Source of the DNA: Marivita sp041725935
Lineage (GTDB): Bacteria; Pseudomonadota; Alphaproteobacteria; Rhodobacterales; Rhodobacteraceae
Length of the DNA: 64,000 nt
Direction of reading: 5' to 3'
Assembly: GCA_041725935.1 (NCBI GenBank)
Contig: JBGRQD010000010.1
Location: forward strand, 1-64,000
This document shows, piece after piece, positions 25,731 to 34,482 of the stretch (positions are counted from its first letter, which is position 1; every line of letters starts with the position of its first letter). Made by a program: the position numbers and the translations under genes. Under the pieces are notes generated by a model that ran no database searches, had not been told where the DNA came from, and saw only the letters and a list, made by a program, of their open reading frames with translations.

Positions 25731-26165
25731 TCAAGCAGCTTTGATGTCGACAAGCTCGACGTCGAAGGTCAGGTCCTGACCTGCGAGCGGATGGTTCGCG
25801 TCCAGCGTCACCTCGGTCTCGGACACGTCCGCCACCATGACGGGCACAACCTGTCCGGTCGGCGTCTGCATCTGAAGCTGTGTACCCGGCTCAAGCGGGA
25901 TATCGGCGGGAATCTCGGCGCGCGGCACGGCTTGCTGCGCATTGGGGTCGCGCTGGCCATAGGCCTGATCGGCGGGCACAGTGACGGTTTTCGTATCACC
26001 CACGGCCATGCCGGGAATTGCCTGGTCCAGACCGGGGATGATCTGGCCTGCGCCAACAGTGAACTCCAGCGGATCGCGTCCGCTTGAGCTGTCGAATGTC
26101 GAACCGTCCGTCAGGGTTCCGGTGTAATGAATCGAAACGGTATCGCCCGTTTTAACCTGGGTCAT
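25731..26165 (-). CDS. FKBP-type peptidyl-prolyl isomerase
   Basis: 144 residues of the SlyD/SlpA kind. It starts MTQVKTGDTVSIHYTG, contains SSSGRDPLEFTVGAGQIIPGLDQAIPGMAVGD (the FKBP core) and an inserted flap around PRAEIPADIPLEPGT, and ends DVELVDIKAA. It isomerises X-Pro bonds and can act as a chaperone; the His-rich metal-binding tail of E. coli SlyD is absent. GGAGA lies upstream of the ATG at 26165. The upstream part of the open frame is not coding. Confidence 0.92.
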   Translation of the reverse strand: MTQVKTGDTVSIHYTGTLTDGSTFDSSSGRDPLEFTVGAGQIIPGLDQAIPGMAVGDTKTVTVPADQAYGQRDPNAQQAVPRAEIPADIPLEPGTQLQMQTPTGQVVPVMVADVSETEVTLDANHPLAGQDLTFDVELVDIKAA

Positions 26166-26321
26166 GACTTCTCCGTGTGTCGGGGGGATGAGTGTGAGAG
26201 GCCGCATCTCTGGCGGGTGCTCCGGCGTATCGTCAAGCAGTACCAAATCGGCGGCAAAGACACAAACCACCTATGTAGGAGCGTGTTTTGGCAGAATGTC
26301 GCGTGTCTTGATGTCTCGTCT

Positions 26322-26789
26322 CTAGACCGGCAGCGCGGTGGTCTTGAACACCGTGCGCAGCGCGAACGAGCTTTGCATCTGTGCCACTCCGGGTAACCGT
26401 GTAAGGTATTGCCGGTGGATACGGGCGAAATCCTCGGTGTCCTCGGCCACGATCTTGAGGATGTAATCGGCGGTTCCGGCCATGAGGTGACATTCCAGAA
26501 CATCGGGCACACGAGACACCGCTTTCTCGAACGCTTCGAGCAGGTCGTCGGCCTGGCTGCTCAGCTTGATCTCGACAAAAACGGTTGTGGGCATGCCGAG
26601 CTTGCGGGCATTGAGCAAGGCCACGTATTCGCGAATATAGCCGTCTGCCTCGAGCCTCTGCACGCGACGATGGCAGGCCGATGCGGACAGGTGCACCGAC
26701 TCGGCCAGTTCGGCATTCGAGATGCGACCCTTGCGCTGCAGCACCCGCAGAATCCGCCGATCCGTGTCATCCAGAGACATGACGTTCAT
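26322..26789 (-). CDS. Lrp/AsnC-family regulator
   Basis: 155 residues. An N-terminal winged helix-turn-helix (LRVLQRKGRISNAELAESVHLSASACHRRVQRLEADGYI) is followed by the effector-binding RAM/ACT-like domain (residues about 65-150), which forms dimers and octamers and binds amino acids. Divergent from the alanine dehydrogenase gene across 128 bases containing TTCTTCGAAG and related sequence, so it probably activates or represses that gene in response to alanine. Confidence 0.91.
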   Translation of the reverse strand: MNVMSLDDTDRRILRVLQRKGRISNAELAESVHLSASACHRRVQRLEADGYIREYVALLNARKLGMPTTVFVEIKLSSQADDLLEAFEKAVSRVPDVLECHLMAGTADYILKIVAEDTEDFARIHRQYLTRLPGVAQMQSSFALRTVFKTTALPV

Positions 26790-26917
26790 TTTCTTCTAAA
26801 TCTGGCCTAGTTCTTCGAAGTATCTTCGCAGAATGCCCTGTCTGACGCCAAAGTTCCATACGGAATTGCGTGTGAACAGGCGCATCCTGTCAACAGACAG
26901 AGTCGGAGGAGACAGTC

Positions 26918-28039
26918 ATGAAAATCGGATGCCCCACAGAGATCAAACCCCAGGAATTCCGCTTCGGCATCACTCCGAGCGCGGCACAGGAAGCCGTTGC
27001 CCATGGCCACACCGTTCTGATCCAGACAGGTGCGGGTGTTGGCGCAGGTTTTGACGACGCGGCCTACACCGCGGCAGGTGCGCAGATCCTCGGCACGGCG
27101 GACGAGGTGTTCGCCAGCGCCGACATGATCGTCAAGGTCAAGGAACCGCAGGCGAAGGAACGAAAGATGCTGCGCGAAGGCCAGCTTCTGTTCACCTACC
27201 TGCACCTCGCGCCGGACCCCGAACAGACCAAAGATCTGCTGGCGTCTGGCTGCACCGCCATCGCGTATGAAACCGTGACCGACCGCACTGGCGGGCTGCC
27301 GCTGCTGGCGCCGATGTCCGAAGTGGCTGGCAAGCTGGCGCCGCAGATGGGCGCATGGACGCTGCAAAAGGCCAATGGCGGTCGCGGTGTGCTGATGGGC
27401 GGTGTTCCGGGTGTTGGCCCCGCAGAGGTCGTGGTGATCGGCGGCGGCGTTGTCGGCACCCATGCGGCCCGTGTCGCGGCAGGCATGGGCGCGGATGTGA
27501 CCGTGCTCGACCGCTCCCTGCCCCGGATGCGGTATCTAGACGACGTGTTCGGCGGCACCTTCCGCACCCGCTATGCCAGCCAGGCCAATATCGCCGAGAT
27601 GATCACCACCGCCGACATGGTTGTCGGTGCCGTGCTCATCCCCGGTGCTGCCGCGCCCAAGCTGGTCAGCCGCGCTGATCTGGCGACGATGAAGCCGGGT
27701 TCGGTGCTTGTGGATGTGGCCATCGATCAGGGTGGATGTTTCGAGACATCCCACGCCACGACGCATGAGAACCCCATCTATGACGTGGACGGTATCCTGC
27801 ATTATTGCGTTGCCAACATGCCCGGTGCCGTGGCGCGCACTTCGACCATCGCATTGGGCAACGCCACCATGCCGTTCATGCTGGCACTTGCCGACAAGGG
27901 CTGGCGTCAGGCCTGCGCGGACGATCCGCACCTGCTGGCCGGTCTCAACGTGCATGCCGGCCAACTGACCTATGACGCCGTGGGTCAGGCGCTCGGGATG
28001 GAAGTGACAGCACCCGAAAAGCTGCTCAAGGCAGCGTAA
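26918..28039 (+). CDS. ald: Alanine dehydrogenase
   Basis: 373-residue NAD-dependent enzyme interconverting L-alanine with pyruvate, ammonium and NADH, linking amino acid use to central carbon. Family marks include the start MKIGCPTEIKPQEFRFGITPSAAQEAVAHGH, LFTYLHLAP with the substrate-binding Lys and His nearby, the Rossmann motif VVVIGGGVVGTHAARVAAGMGA, and SVLVDVAIDQGGCFETS. GGAGGA precedes the ATG. The adjacent divergent Lrp-type gene is its likely regulator. Confidence 0.96.
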   Translation: MKIGCPTEIKPQEFRFGITPSAAQEAVAHGHTVLIQTGAGVGAGFDDAAYTAAGAQILGTADEVFASADMIVKVKEPQAKERKMLREGQLLFTYLHLAPDPEQTKDLLASGCTAIAYETVTDRTGGLPLLAPMSEVAGKLAPQMGAWTLQKANGGRGVLMGGVPGVGPAEVVVIGGGVVGTHAARVAAGMGADVTVLDRSLPRMRYLDDVFGGTFRTRYASQANIAEMITTADMVVGAVLIPGAAAPKLVSRADLATMKPGSVLVDVAIDQGGCFETSHATTHENPIYDVDGILHYCVANMPGAVARTSTIALGNATMPFMLALADKGWRQACADDPHLLAGLNVHAGQLTYDAVGQALGMEVTAPEKLLKAA

Positions 28040-28080
28040 CGCAGATATCCAGCGCCTCTCCGGCGAGGGCGCTGGCATGG

Positions 28081-28119
28081 GTCTGGTCGGGTCGCGTCAA
28101 TCGCGTGGCCCGACCAGAC
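28081..28119. terminator. Perfect inverted repeat at convergent ald and spermidine-synthase-like genes
   Basis: An 11-base perfect stem (GTCTGGTCGGG paired with CCCGACCAGAC) with a 17-base loop sits across the end of the spermidine-synthase-like gene, whose stop codon lies in the loop. A second hairpin, CCAGCGCC/GGCGCTGG, lies just before it at about 28049-28075. Neither has a T-run, so they would act through stem stability or Rho. Bidirectional termination is the likely role. Confidence 0.5.
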
Positions 28120-29581
28120 GATCTATCGGAGCGAAATCGTCCGTCAGCCGGACCCCGGCAGCGGCAAGCTGGTCGACAAATGTCGGACCAAGCGCTGCAA
28201 AGGTCTTGGGCTCGGGCGCCCTTGCGGTAAAGCTGTTTGTCGGCGTCTCGAACGTACCTGCTGCAATCACCAGAACGACGCGCTCCTGCGGTTCGGGTCG
28301 ACGCGCCTCGGACCAGAGTTCGACCACCGGAAACACTTCGCGCAGCGTTGCAACCAGACTGCCCACCGCCTGCATCCGGTCGGCATAGTCGATCACGTTC
28401 ATCAGGTAGGTGCCATCCGCCGACAGCCGGTCCCGGATCAGCATAAAGAATTCCTCGGTCACGAGATGCTGCGGCACCGCCGTGTCGGTGAACGCGTCTC
28501 CAACGATCAGGTCATATTGTTTGGGGTCATCCCTCAGCGCCCGGCGCGCGTCTTTGTGCAACACTTCTGCCGTAGCTGGATCGAACCAGAAATCCCGCAC
28601 GGCCAGCGCGGTGACGTCCGGGTCGATTTCCGCGATCGTTATTTTGGTGGCACCCCGGTGGGCCAAAGCGCGTGGAAGCACGTAATTGCCGCCGCCGATG
28701 AAAAAGCTGGAAGGATCCGCATTTGTGGCGCGCAAACGTCCCAGCGAATCCAGCATCGCCGCATGATCGGTGAACATCACATCGGGCGCGTCTTCTGCTG
28801 AGATGCCATGCACCAGATGGTCAATCACCATCGCGCGGGTGGGTCGCGACGGATCCGCAGAAACATCTACCGTCTGAAGGCAGAAATATCGGCTTTCGAC
28901 GGTACATGGCCCTTGGGACAGGCCGGTTGACAGCCCAAGAGCCACAAGTCCGGACAAGCTGACAATCTGAACGTTGCGCAACCGCCTGCCCAGAGCAAAG
29001 CACAGCGCAGCCCCACCCGCATAGACGAGAGTGACGGTTGTGAGGGTCCAGAGGCTGCCCAGCCACGATATGAAGACGAACCCCGCCAGCAACGTGCCGA
29101 CGATGGCCCCGATGGCCCCCGAGGCGAACATCGCGCCCAGCGCCTGCCCCTGCCGTGACGGGCCCGACAGCGACACCTGCGTGAGCAGCGGCGCGGGTAT
29201 GCCAGCAAACAGCGAGGGCAGGAAAAACGCGGCCAGCGTCAGGCCGGTGATACCCCAGACCGGTTGCGGAAATGCCGTCAGGACAGGTTCGGCAGAGGCC
29301 CGCAAGGCCAGCCCTGCAAGCGCCGTGGTCACAGCCGCCGCGACCAGCGCCCAGCCTGTCGCGACCAGTGGGTTGATGCCGGGACGGTCGGCCAGACGTC
29401 CACCCCACCAGTGACCGGCGGAAAATCCGGCCAGCACCACCGCGATCACAGAGGTCCATGTATACAGCGACATGCCCACGTAAGGTGCGAGCATACGGCC
29501 CGCTACGATCTCGACCACCATGGAGGCAGCGGAAACGGTGGCTTGAAGGGCGACAAGCAGCCAGAGCGGAGGAAGGGGCAT
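28097..29581 (-). CDS. Membrane-fused spermidine synthase-like protein
   Basis: 494 residues. The N-terminal half (about 1-215) holds several membrane helices of MFS-like type, and the C-terminal half (about 290-490) resembles spermidine synthase, with the methyltransferase-like fold marks FIGGGNYVLPRAL, KITIAEIDPDVTALAVRDFW and YDLIVGDAFTDTAVPQHLVTEEFF. Such fused proteins are common in proteobacteria and are not proven polyamine synthases. The ATG at 29581 is used because the longer frame would overlap the upstream beta-lactamase-like gene, which is on the same strand. Confidence 0.82.
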   Translation of the reverse strand: MPLPPLWLLVALQATVSAASMVVEIVAGRMLAPYVGMSLYTWTSVIAVVLAGFSAGHWWGGRLADRPGINPLVATGWALVAAAVTTALAGLALRASAEPVLTAFPQPVWGITGLTLAAFFLPSLFAGIPAPLLTQVSLSGPSRQGQALGAMFASGAIGAIVGTLLAGFVFISWLGSLWTLTTVTLVYAGGAALCFALGRRLRNVQIVSLSGLVALGLSTGLSQGPCTVESRYFCLQTVDVSADPSRPTRAMVIDHLVHGISAEDAPDVMFTDHAAMLDSLGRLRATNADPSSFFIGGGNYVLPRALAHRGATKITIAEIDPDVTALAVRDFWFDPATAEVLHKDARRALRDDPKQYDLIVGDAFTDTAVPQHLVTEEFFMLIRDRLSADGTYLMNVIDYADRMQAVGSLVATLREVFPVVELWSEARRPEPQERVVLVIAAGTFETPTNSFTARAPEPKTFAALGPTFVDQLAAAGVRLTDDFAPIDRLVGPRD

Positions 29582-29651
29582 AAAATTACTCGCAACATGG
29601 GCGTTCGGCTCTTGTTGCGTGCGATGCCGTCGTTGGCAAGTGGTGTCGGTG

Positions 29652-30626
29652 TCAGGCCAAAGCCAGCACCGGGCCATCCAGCAGTTGCATCAAGTCGCCG
29701 AAATACCCGCCGGACCGGGCTGGCTGGTTCGGGTCGGAGGTGATCGCAACGGCCAGATTGCGCTCTGAATGGGCTGCGATGACCTGCCCACCATAGCCGC
29801 GCGCCAGCGTGTAGCCCGAGGGCGACAGGAACCAGCCATAGCCATAGGACAGGCCCGACCAAGGCGACCGGGCGTAGGCCATGGTCGATGCGGCGACCCA
29901 GCTTTGCGGGATGATCTGTGCGCCGTCATGCTTGCCGCCATCGCGCATCAGCTTGGCGATTTTGAGCATGGCAGTCGGGCGCAGCGCCATGTTGTTGCCG
30001 CCCATGTAATAGCCTTGCGGATCGCGGGTCCATGGCGGGATCTCAATCCCCAAGGGTCTACCCAGCCGTTCGCGTGCCTGTTCCAGCAGGCTCTTGCCGG
30101 TGGCCTCTGCCAAGGCAGCGCCGAGGATATGCGTCGATCCTGTGGAATAGAGCATCTGCCCGCCGGGATCGGCCACCATCGGGCGCGACAGCGCATCGGC
30201 AAGCCAGTTCCGGGAATTGACCCACGCGCCGTAATTGGCGCCCGACGTGCGCTCCAGCCCGGCACGGAGGGTGACAAGGTCCTGCAGCGTGATGTCGCCC
30301 GCGCCTTGGGTCGCGTTGGATGGCAGGATGCCCGGCGCAACTTCGGACAATGACGCCTGCACCGAGGAGACTTCGCCCCGGTCGATGGCCGCGCCCAGCA
30401 ACAGCGCGACGAGGCTTTTGGAGCAGGACTTGATATTGGCGAGCCCGTCCAGACCCGGACCGCGCGGAGCTTCGGCCAGCACAAGATCATCGCCGCGGCT
30501 GATCTGGATCGAATGCAATTGCGGCAAGGCGTCGATTGCGCTGCGGATGTCGTCAGCCTGCGCGCGAGCAATGTGCGGCACGCTGAGAGTTGCAGCGGTG
30601 CCAGCAAGGAATGTTCGTCTGTTCAT
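29652..30626 (-). CDS. Tat-exported serine hydrolase (beta-lactamase/PBP-like)
   Basis: 324 residues of the class C beta-lactamase-like serine hydrolase fold. The nucleophile motif SxxK is read as SCSKS after the signal region, the second motif is YSTGST, and the third near YGGQVIAAHSE. A twin-arginine signal peptide begins the protein (NRRTFLAGTAATLSVPHIARA), suggesting folded export to the periplasm. It is probably an esterase, peptidase or cell-wall enzyme rather than a resistance lactamase. Its neighbour downstream is the spermidine-synthase-like gene. Confidence 0.85.
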   Translation of the reverse strand: MNRRTFLAGTAATLSVPHIARAQADDIRSAIDALPQLHSIQISRGDDLVLAEAPRGPGLDGLANIKSCSKSLVALLLGAAIDRGEVSSVQASLSEVAPGILPSNATQGAGDITLQDLVTLRAGLERTSGANYGAWVNSRNWLADALSRPMVADPGGQMLYSTGSTHILGAALAEATGKSLLEQARERLGRPLGIEIPPWTRDPQGYYMGGNNMALRPTAMLKIAKLMRDGGKHDGAQIIPQSWVAASTMAYARSPWSGLSYGYGWFLSPSGYTLARGYGGQVIAAHSERNLAVAITSDPNQPARSGGYFGDLMQLLDGPVLALA

Positions 30627-30749
30627 CATCAGCTTGGGTTTAACGCCCGCGTCTGCCCTGTCCACCGCGCGGGGATCACGACTGCGTGCAAGGGGTGCTC
30701 AGAATGTCTTTACCGTCGTTCGGGATGCGTCATCATACCCACCCGAAAC

Positions 30750-30780
30750 AAAAAAGCCCCACTGGATCAGCGGGGCTTTC
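30750..30780 (-). terminator. Intrinsic terminator of rpmI-rplT
   Basis: On the minus strand AAAGCCCCGCTG and CAGTGGGGCTTT form a hairpin followed by TTTTTTG, a classical Rho-independent terminator just after rplT. The T-run is on the minus-strand side, consistent with that operon. Confidence 0.85.
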
Positions 30781-30802
30781 TGAATTTGAAACTCTGGGTC
30801 GC

Positions 30803-31168
30803 TTATGCGGCCAGCGCGCCTTTGGCTTGATCCACGATCGCGTTGAACGCTTCGGGCTCGTGCACGGCCAGATCGGCAAGCACCTTGCGGTCCACTTCGA
30901 TCCCGGCCAGGTTCAGGCCGTTGATGAAGCGGGAATAGGTCAAGCCTTCATCGTGCAGACGCACAGCGGCGTTGATCCGCTGAATCCACAGCGCGCGGAA
31001 ATTCCGCTTGCGGTTCTTGCGGTCGCGTGTGGCGTACTGGTTGGCCTTGTCGACGGCCTGACGTGCAACCTTGAAGGTGTTCTTGCGGCGGCCATAATAA
31101 CCTTTAGCGGCCTTGATGACCTTCTTGTGACGGGCGTGTGTGGTGGTTCCGCCTTTTACTCGGGACAT
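30803..31168 (-). CDS. rplT: 50S ribosomal protein L20
   Basis: 121 residues. L20 binds 23S rRNA early in large-subunit assembly and in many bacteria represses its own operon. The basic N-terminus (SRVKGGTTTHARHKKVIKAAKGYYGRRKN) and the globular end (RINAAVRLHDEGLTYSRFINGL) match the family throughout. It follows rpmI by 12 bases. infC is not immediately upstream, unlike in E. coli. Confidence 0.98.
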   Translation of the reverse strand: MSRVKGGTTTHARHKKVIKAAKGYYGRRKNTFKVARQAVDKANQYATRDRKNRKRNFRALWIQRINAAVRLHDEGLTYSRFINGLNLAGIEVDRKVLADLAVHEPEAFNAIVDQAKGALAA

Positions 31169-31180
31169 GTCAATTCCTCC

Positions 31181-31381
31181 TTAGCGCGCGTAGGGCATCA
31201 TCGGCTTGATGATCTGTTCATCAGCCTTCGACAGCACGGTGGTTCCGCGCGCGTCGCGGATGAATTTCTTGTGGCGCTTGATCATGCCGTGGCGTTTGCC
31301 GGCCTGACCCGCCTTGATCCGGCCCGTGGCCGTGACCTTGAACCGCTTTTTGCAGCTCGACTTCGTCTTCATCTTCGGCAT
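31181..31381 (-). CDS. rpmI: 50S ribosomal protein L35
   Basis: 66 residues, highly basic (PKMKTKSSCKKRFKVTATGRIKAGQAGKRHGM), the complete L35 pattern. It is a small late-binding protein of the large ribosomal subunit. First gene of rpmI-rplT, with a clear ribosome-binding site AAGGAG just before the ATG. The 108 bases between it and the upstream symporter gene must hold the promoter. Confidence 0.97.
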   Translation of the reverse strand: MPKMKTKSSCKKRFKVTATGRIKAGQAGKRHGMIKRHKKFIRDARGTTVLSKADEQIIKPMMPYAR

Positions 31382-31489
31382 TTCCGTCTCCTTGATAGAT
31401 CGGTGAACGCGCGACTCGGTATGCCATTTCGACCGGTCTCGCGGGTAGAGCGCGCCGTATAGGCGGGGTTTGCGCCCGATGCAACTGTT

Positions 31490-32371
31490 TCAAAGCAGGC
31501 TATCCGGGATTTTCTGCTCCGCTGCCGTGTTGGCGCGGCGGAAGATCAGCGTCACGCAGGTCGACACGATCACGATGAACAGAGAATAAAGCACCGGAAC
31601 CGCCATGATCGCCTGCGCCTCGGTCCCCTGAAAGGTGAAGACGATGATGGCGATGGCAAGTGGCCCGTTCTGGATGCCGGTCTCAAGCGCGACCGTCCTC
31701 GCGTTACGCGGATGCAGCCGCAGCGCGCGGGCAAACAGGTATCCGATGGTGATGCCGAACACACCCAGCCCGATGGAGGCGATGTAGGTGTTGGGTGTTG
31801 TTTCGAGCAGGAATTGCCAGTTCCGGGGAATCCAGCTGACCATCAGGAACAGAATAAAGAACAGCGCCAGAGCAGACCCGAAAAACTCGGTCACCGCGCC
31901 CACATTCGCGCTGATCTTGCGCAGCACCATCCCGATGGCCACCGGCACCAGAAGCAGAACCAGCGTCGCGATGATGTTTTCGCGCGGGATGTCGAGATCG
32001 AGCGCCGAAGCATAAAGCACGAGGACCAGCGGGATCATGATAACACCCGTCACCGTGGAAGTGACCGTCATCAAGACCGACAGCGCGAGATTGCCCTTGG
32101 AGAAATAGGTAAAGATGTTCGACGTGGTCCCACCGGGCATACAGGCCATGATCAGGATGCCCAGGGCGATGGTTTCCGGCACAACGAGAAATGTCGCGAA
32201 AAGGAAGCCGATGAACGGCATGAACCCGTATTGAGAGATCACCCCGATAGCGAGGCCATAAGGCCGCCGCAGGGCAAGGTAGAAATCCCGCGGGGTAAGC
32301 GATGCGCCCATGCCCAGCATGATGACAAAGATCATCAGCGCCAGCAGCGCCTGTTCGAATGCTCCGACCAT
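31490..32371 (-). CDS. Bile acid:sodium symporter-family transporter
   Basis: 293 residues with nine or ten hydrophobic segments of the BASS family (SLC10-like), which moves organic acids with sodium. Typical stretches are MLGMGASLTPRDFYLALRRPYGLAIGVISQYG and CMPGGTTSNIFTYFSKGNLALS, the latter carrying the conserved cation-site residues. In bacteria these carriers take up compounds such as pantoate, keto acids or glycolate; the substrate here is unknown. CGGAG precedes the ATG at 32371. It lies five bases after fadD on the same strand. Confidence 0.88.
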   Translation of the reverse strand: MVGAFEQALLALMIFVIMLGMGASLTPRDFYLALRRPYGLAIGVISQYGFMPFIGFLFATFLVVPETIALGILIMACMPGGTTSNIFTYFSKGNLALSVLMTVTSTVTGVIMIPLVLVLYASALDLDIPRENIIATLVLLLVPVAIGMVLRKISANVGAVTEFFGSALALFFILFLMVSWIPRNWQFLLETTPNTYIASIGLGVFGITIGYLFARALRLHPRNARTVALETGIQNGPLAIAIIVFTFQGTEAQAIMAVPVLYSLFIVIVSTCVTLIFRRANTAAEQKIPDSLL

Positions 32372-32376
32372 AATGC

Positions 32377-34098
32377 CTACTCCGCTGCGATGCGGGCCAG
32401 CTCTTCGGCGCGCAGGTCTTTTCTGACGATTTTTCCGACATTCGATTTCGGCAGCTCGTCGCGGAATTCGACCCGTTTCGGCACCTTGTACGCGGTCAGG
32501 TGTTCCTTGCAATGCGCGCGGATCGCGGCCTCCGTCAAACCGGGATCGCGCCGTACGACATAGGCCTTGACCGCCTCGCCGGTGGCGTCGTCCGGCACAC
32601 CGATCACGGCGGCTTCAAGGATGCCGGGATGCAGGGCAAGGCAGTCCTCGACCTCGTTCGGATAGACGTTGAAGCCCGACACGACCACCATGTCCTTCTT
32701 GCGGTCTACAATGCGGAAATACCCGTCGGGGTCCATGACACCGATATCGCCGGTCAGGAACCAGCCATCGCGCAACGCATGAGCGCTTTCCTCGGCCTTG
32801 TTCCAGTAGCCTGCCATGATCTGCGGGCCTTTGGCCGCGATTTCTCCGGTTTCGCCCTGCGCCACCGGGTGTCCCGCCTCATCGAGACAGGCAATGTCGG
32901 TGCCCGGAACCGGAATGCCGATGGAGCCGTCGCGCATCTTGCCCAAGGGGTTGAATGTCAGCACGGGCGAGGTTTCGGTCAGACCGTACCCCTGAAGCAC
33001 CGGCTTGCCGGTCACGCCCTGCCACTTCTGCGCCACCGCCGCCTGAAGCGCCATGCCACCCGCCGACGAAAACTTGAGGTATTTCGGCGGGCTGTCGGTG
33101 AACCAGACCTCGTTCGTCAACCCGTTGAAGAGCGTGTTCACGCCGCTCATCCACGTGATCTTGTAATTCTCGAACGCCCGCTTGAGGTTCGACAGGGGAC
33201 GTGGGTTCGGGATCAGGATGTTGCGCGCACCCAGCCAGTAGAAGGCCAGCATGTTCACCGTGAAGGCGAAGATGTGGTAGAGTGGAAGCGCGGTCAGGGC
33301 GATTTCCTTGCCCTTTTCCACGCCCTCCAGCATCTCCATCGTCTGTTCCATGTTCAGGATCAGGTTCGCATGGGTCAGCATCGCGCCCTTGGCGACGCCG
33401 GTTGTTCCGCCGGTATATTGCAGGCAGGCGACGTCATTCGCATCGACCGTCTGGGAATAGACATCCGGTGCGATCCGTTCTTTCTGCATGCGGTCCCGCC
33501 CTGCGGCCAGCGCATCCGGCAGTCGGATATGCGCGACCTCAATCCGCTTGACGGACTTGTCCCAGTGCTTCTGCACCAGCCCGACGATCCCGCGCGGCAG
33601 CGATGGCAGGAATTCGGCGACCCGCGTGACGATGATGTTGGGGATCGGATGCCCTTGGGTGGCCGCGGGGATCTTGTCGGCGAACATGTCCACGATCACC
33701 AATGCATGCGGCTGCGCATCCGCAAACTGCTTGCCCATTTCTTCAGCGGTATAAAGCGGGTTGACGTTCACGAGTATGCAGCCCGCCTTGAGGATGCCGA
33801 AGGCCGCCACCGGGAAAGACAGGCAATTGGGCATCTGGAGCGCGACACGATCCCCCTGCTCCAGCCCCGCCACTTCGCGCAGGTAGACCGCAAAGGCATC
33901 CGACATCTCGTCGACCTGCCGAAAACTCAGCGTGCCGTTCATGCCATTGGGCAGACAGGTCGTGAACGCCGGCGCATCGCCATAGGTGTGCGACACCGAC
34001 CGGATCAGGTCCGCAAGCGTGCGATACGATGCGGTCTCGATGTCCTTCCGGACATTCGGCCCATAAAAAGCCGTCCACGGACGCGCCTCAGCTGTCAT
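32377..34098 (-). CDS. fadD: Long-chain fatty acid-CoA ligase
   Basis: 573 residues of the AMP-forming acyl-CoA synthetase family, activating fatty acids for beta-oxidation. The AMP-binding motif is YTGGTTGVAKGAML, the next conserved region is YGLTETSP, and GYFRIVDRKKDMVVVSGFNVYPNEVEDCL marks the C-terminal hinge with the catalytic Lys late at KSNVGKIVRKDLR. The closest known group is long-chain FadD. Linked with a transporter and with the acyl-CoA oxidising genes elsewhere in the window. Confidence 0.92.
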   Translation of the reverse strand: MTAEARPWTAFYGPNVRKDIETASYRTLADLIRSVSHTYGDAPAFTTCLPNGMNGTLSFRQVDEMSDAFAVYLREVAGLEQGDRVALQMPNCLSFPVAAFGILKAGCILVNVNPLYTAEEMGKQFADAQPHALVIVDMFADKIPAATQGHPIPNIIVTRVAEFLPSLPRGIVGLVQKHWDKSVKRIEVAHIRLPDALAAGRDRMQKERIAPDVYSQTVDANDVACLQYTGGTTGVAKGAMLTHANLILNMEQTMEMLEGVEKGKEIALTALPLYHIFAFTVNMLAFYWLGARNILIPNPRPLSNLKRAFENYKITWMSGVNTLFNGLTNEVWFTDSPPKYLKFSSAGGMALQAAVAQKWQGVTGKPVLQGYGLTETSPVLTFNPLGKMRDGSIGIPVPGTDIACLDEAGHPVAQGETGEIAAKGPQIMAGYWNKAEESAHALRDGWFLTGDIGVMDPDGYFRIVDRKKDMVVVSGFNVYPNEVEDCLALHPGILEAAVIGVPDDATGEAVKAYVVRRDPGLTEAAIRAHCKEHLTAYKVPKRVEFRDELPKSNVGKIVRKDLRAEELARIAAE

Positions 34099-34225
34099 GC
34101 CTTTTCTCCTCCCATGACATCGCCCCGCCGCCTCCAGGGCAGGGGCAATGTGTTCACAGAAGTGCTAAAGGCATCTGTCGCATTGATCTATAGTGATCGA
34201 ACGTCACAAAACATAGCAATTGGGC

Positions 34226-34447
34226 TCAGGTAAAGCCCCGCAGTACCTTGGCGACCACCGCCGGGATGGCTTCGATCGCGTATCCCCCCGGTTTGTTCGA
34301 CATCGCCCAGACCACCATGGCCCCTGCAATCATCAAGGTGATCGTGGCGATCCTGGGGCGGTCACCCTTGGAAATGGCGGAGACAACCGCCGGGATGGAC
34401 AGCACCCCAAGCCCCAAGCCGATAACAAAAAGCGTATCAGGATCCAT
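34226..34447 (-). CDS. Small conserved membrane protein
   Basis: 73 residues with two hydrophobic segments (LFVIGLGLGVLSIPAVVSAIS and TITLMIAGAMVVWAMS). No function is known. It has a good ribosome-binding site (GGAGC) before the ATG at 34447, and its gene lies 35 bases downstream of pyk on the same strand, so it is probably in that transcript. Confidence 0.75.
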   Translation of the reverse strand: MDPDTLFVIGLGLGVLSIPAVVSAISKGDRPRIATITLMIAGAMVVWAMSNKPGGYAIEAIPAVVAKVLRGFT

Positions 34448-34482
34448 TACGATCTGCTCCCACTGGTTACATGTGGGAAAGT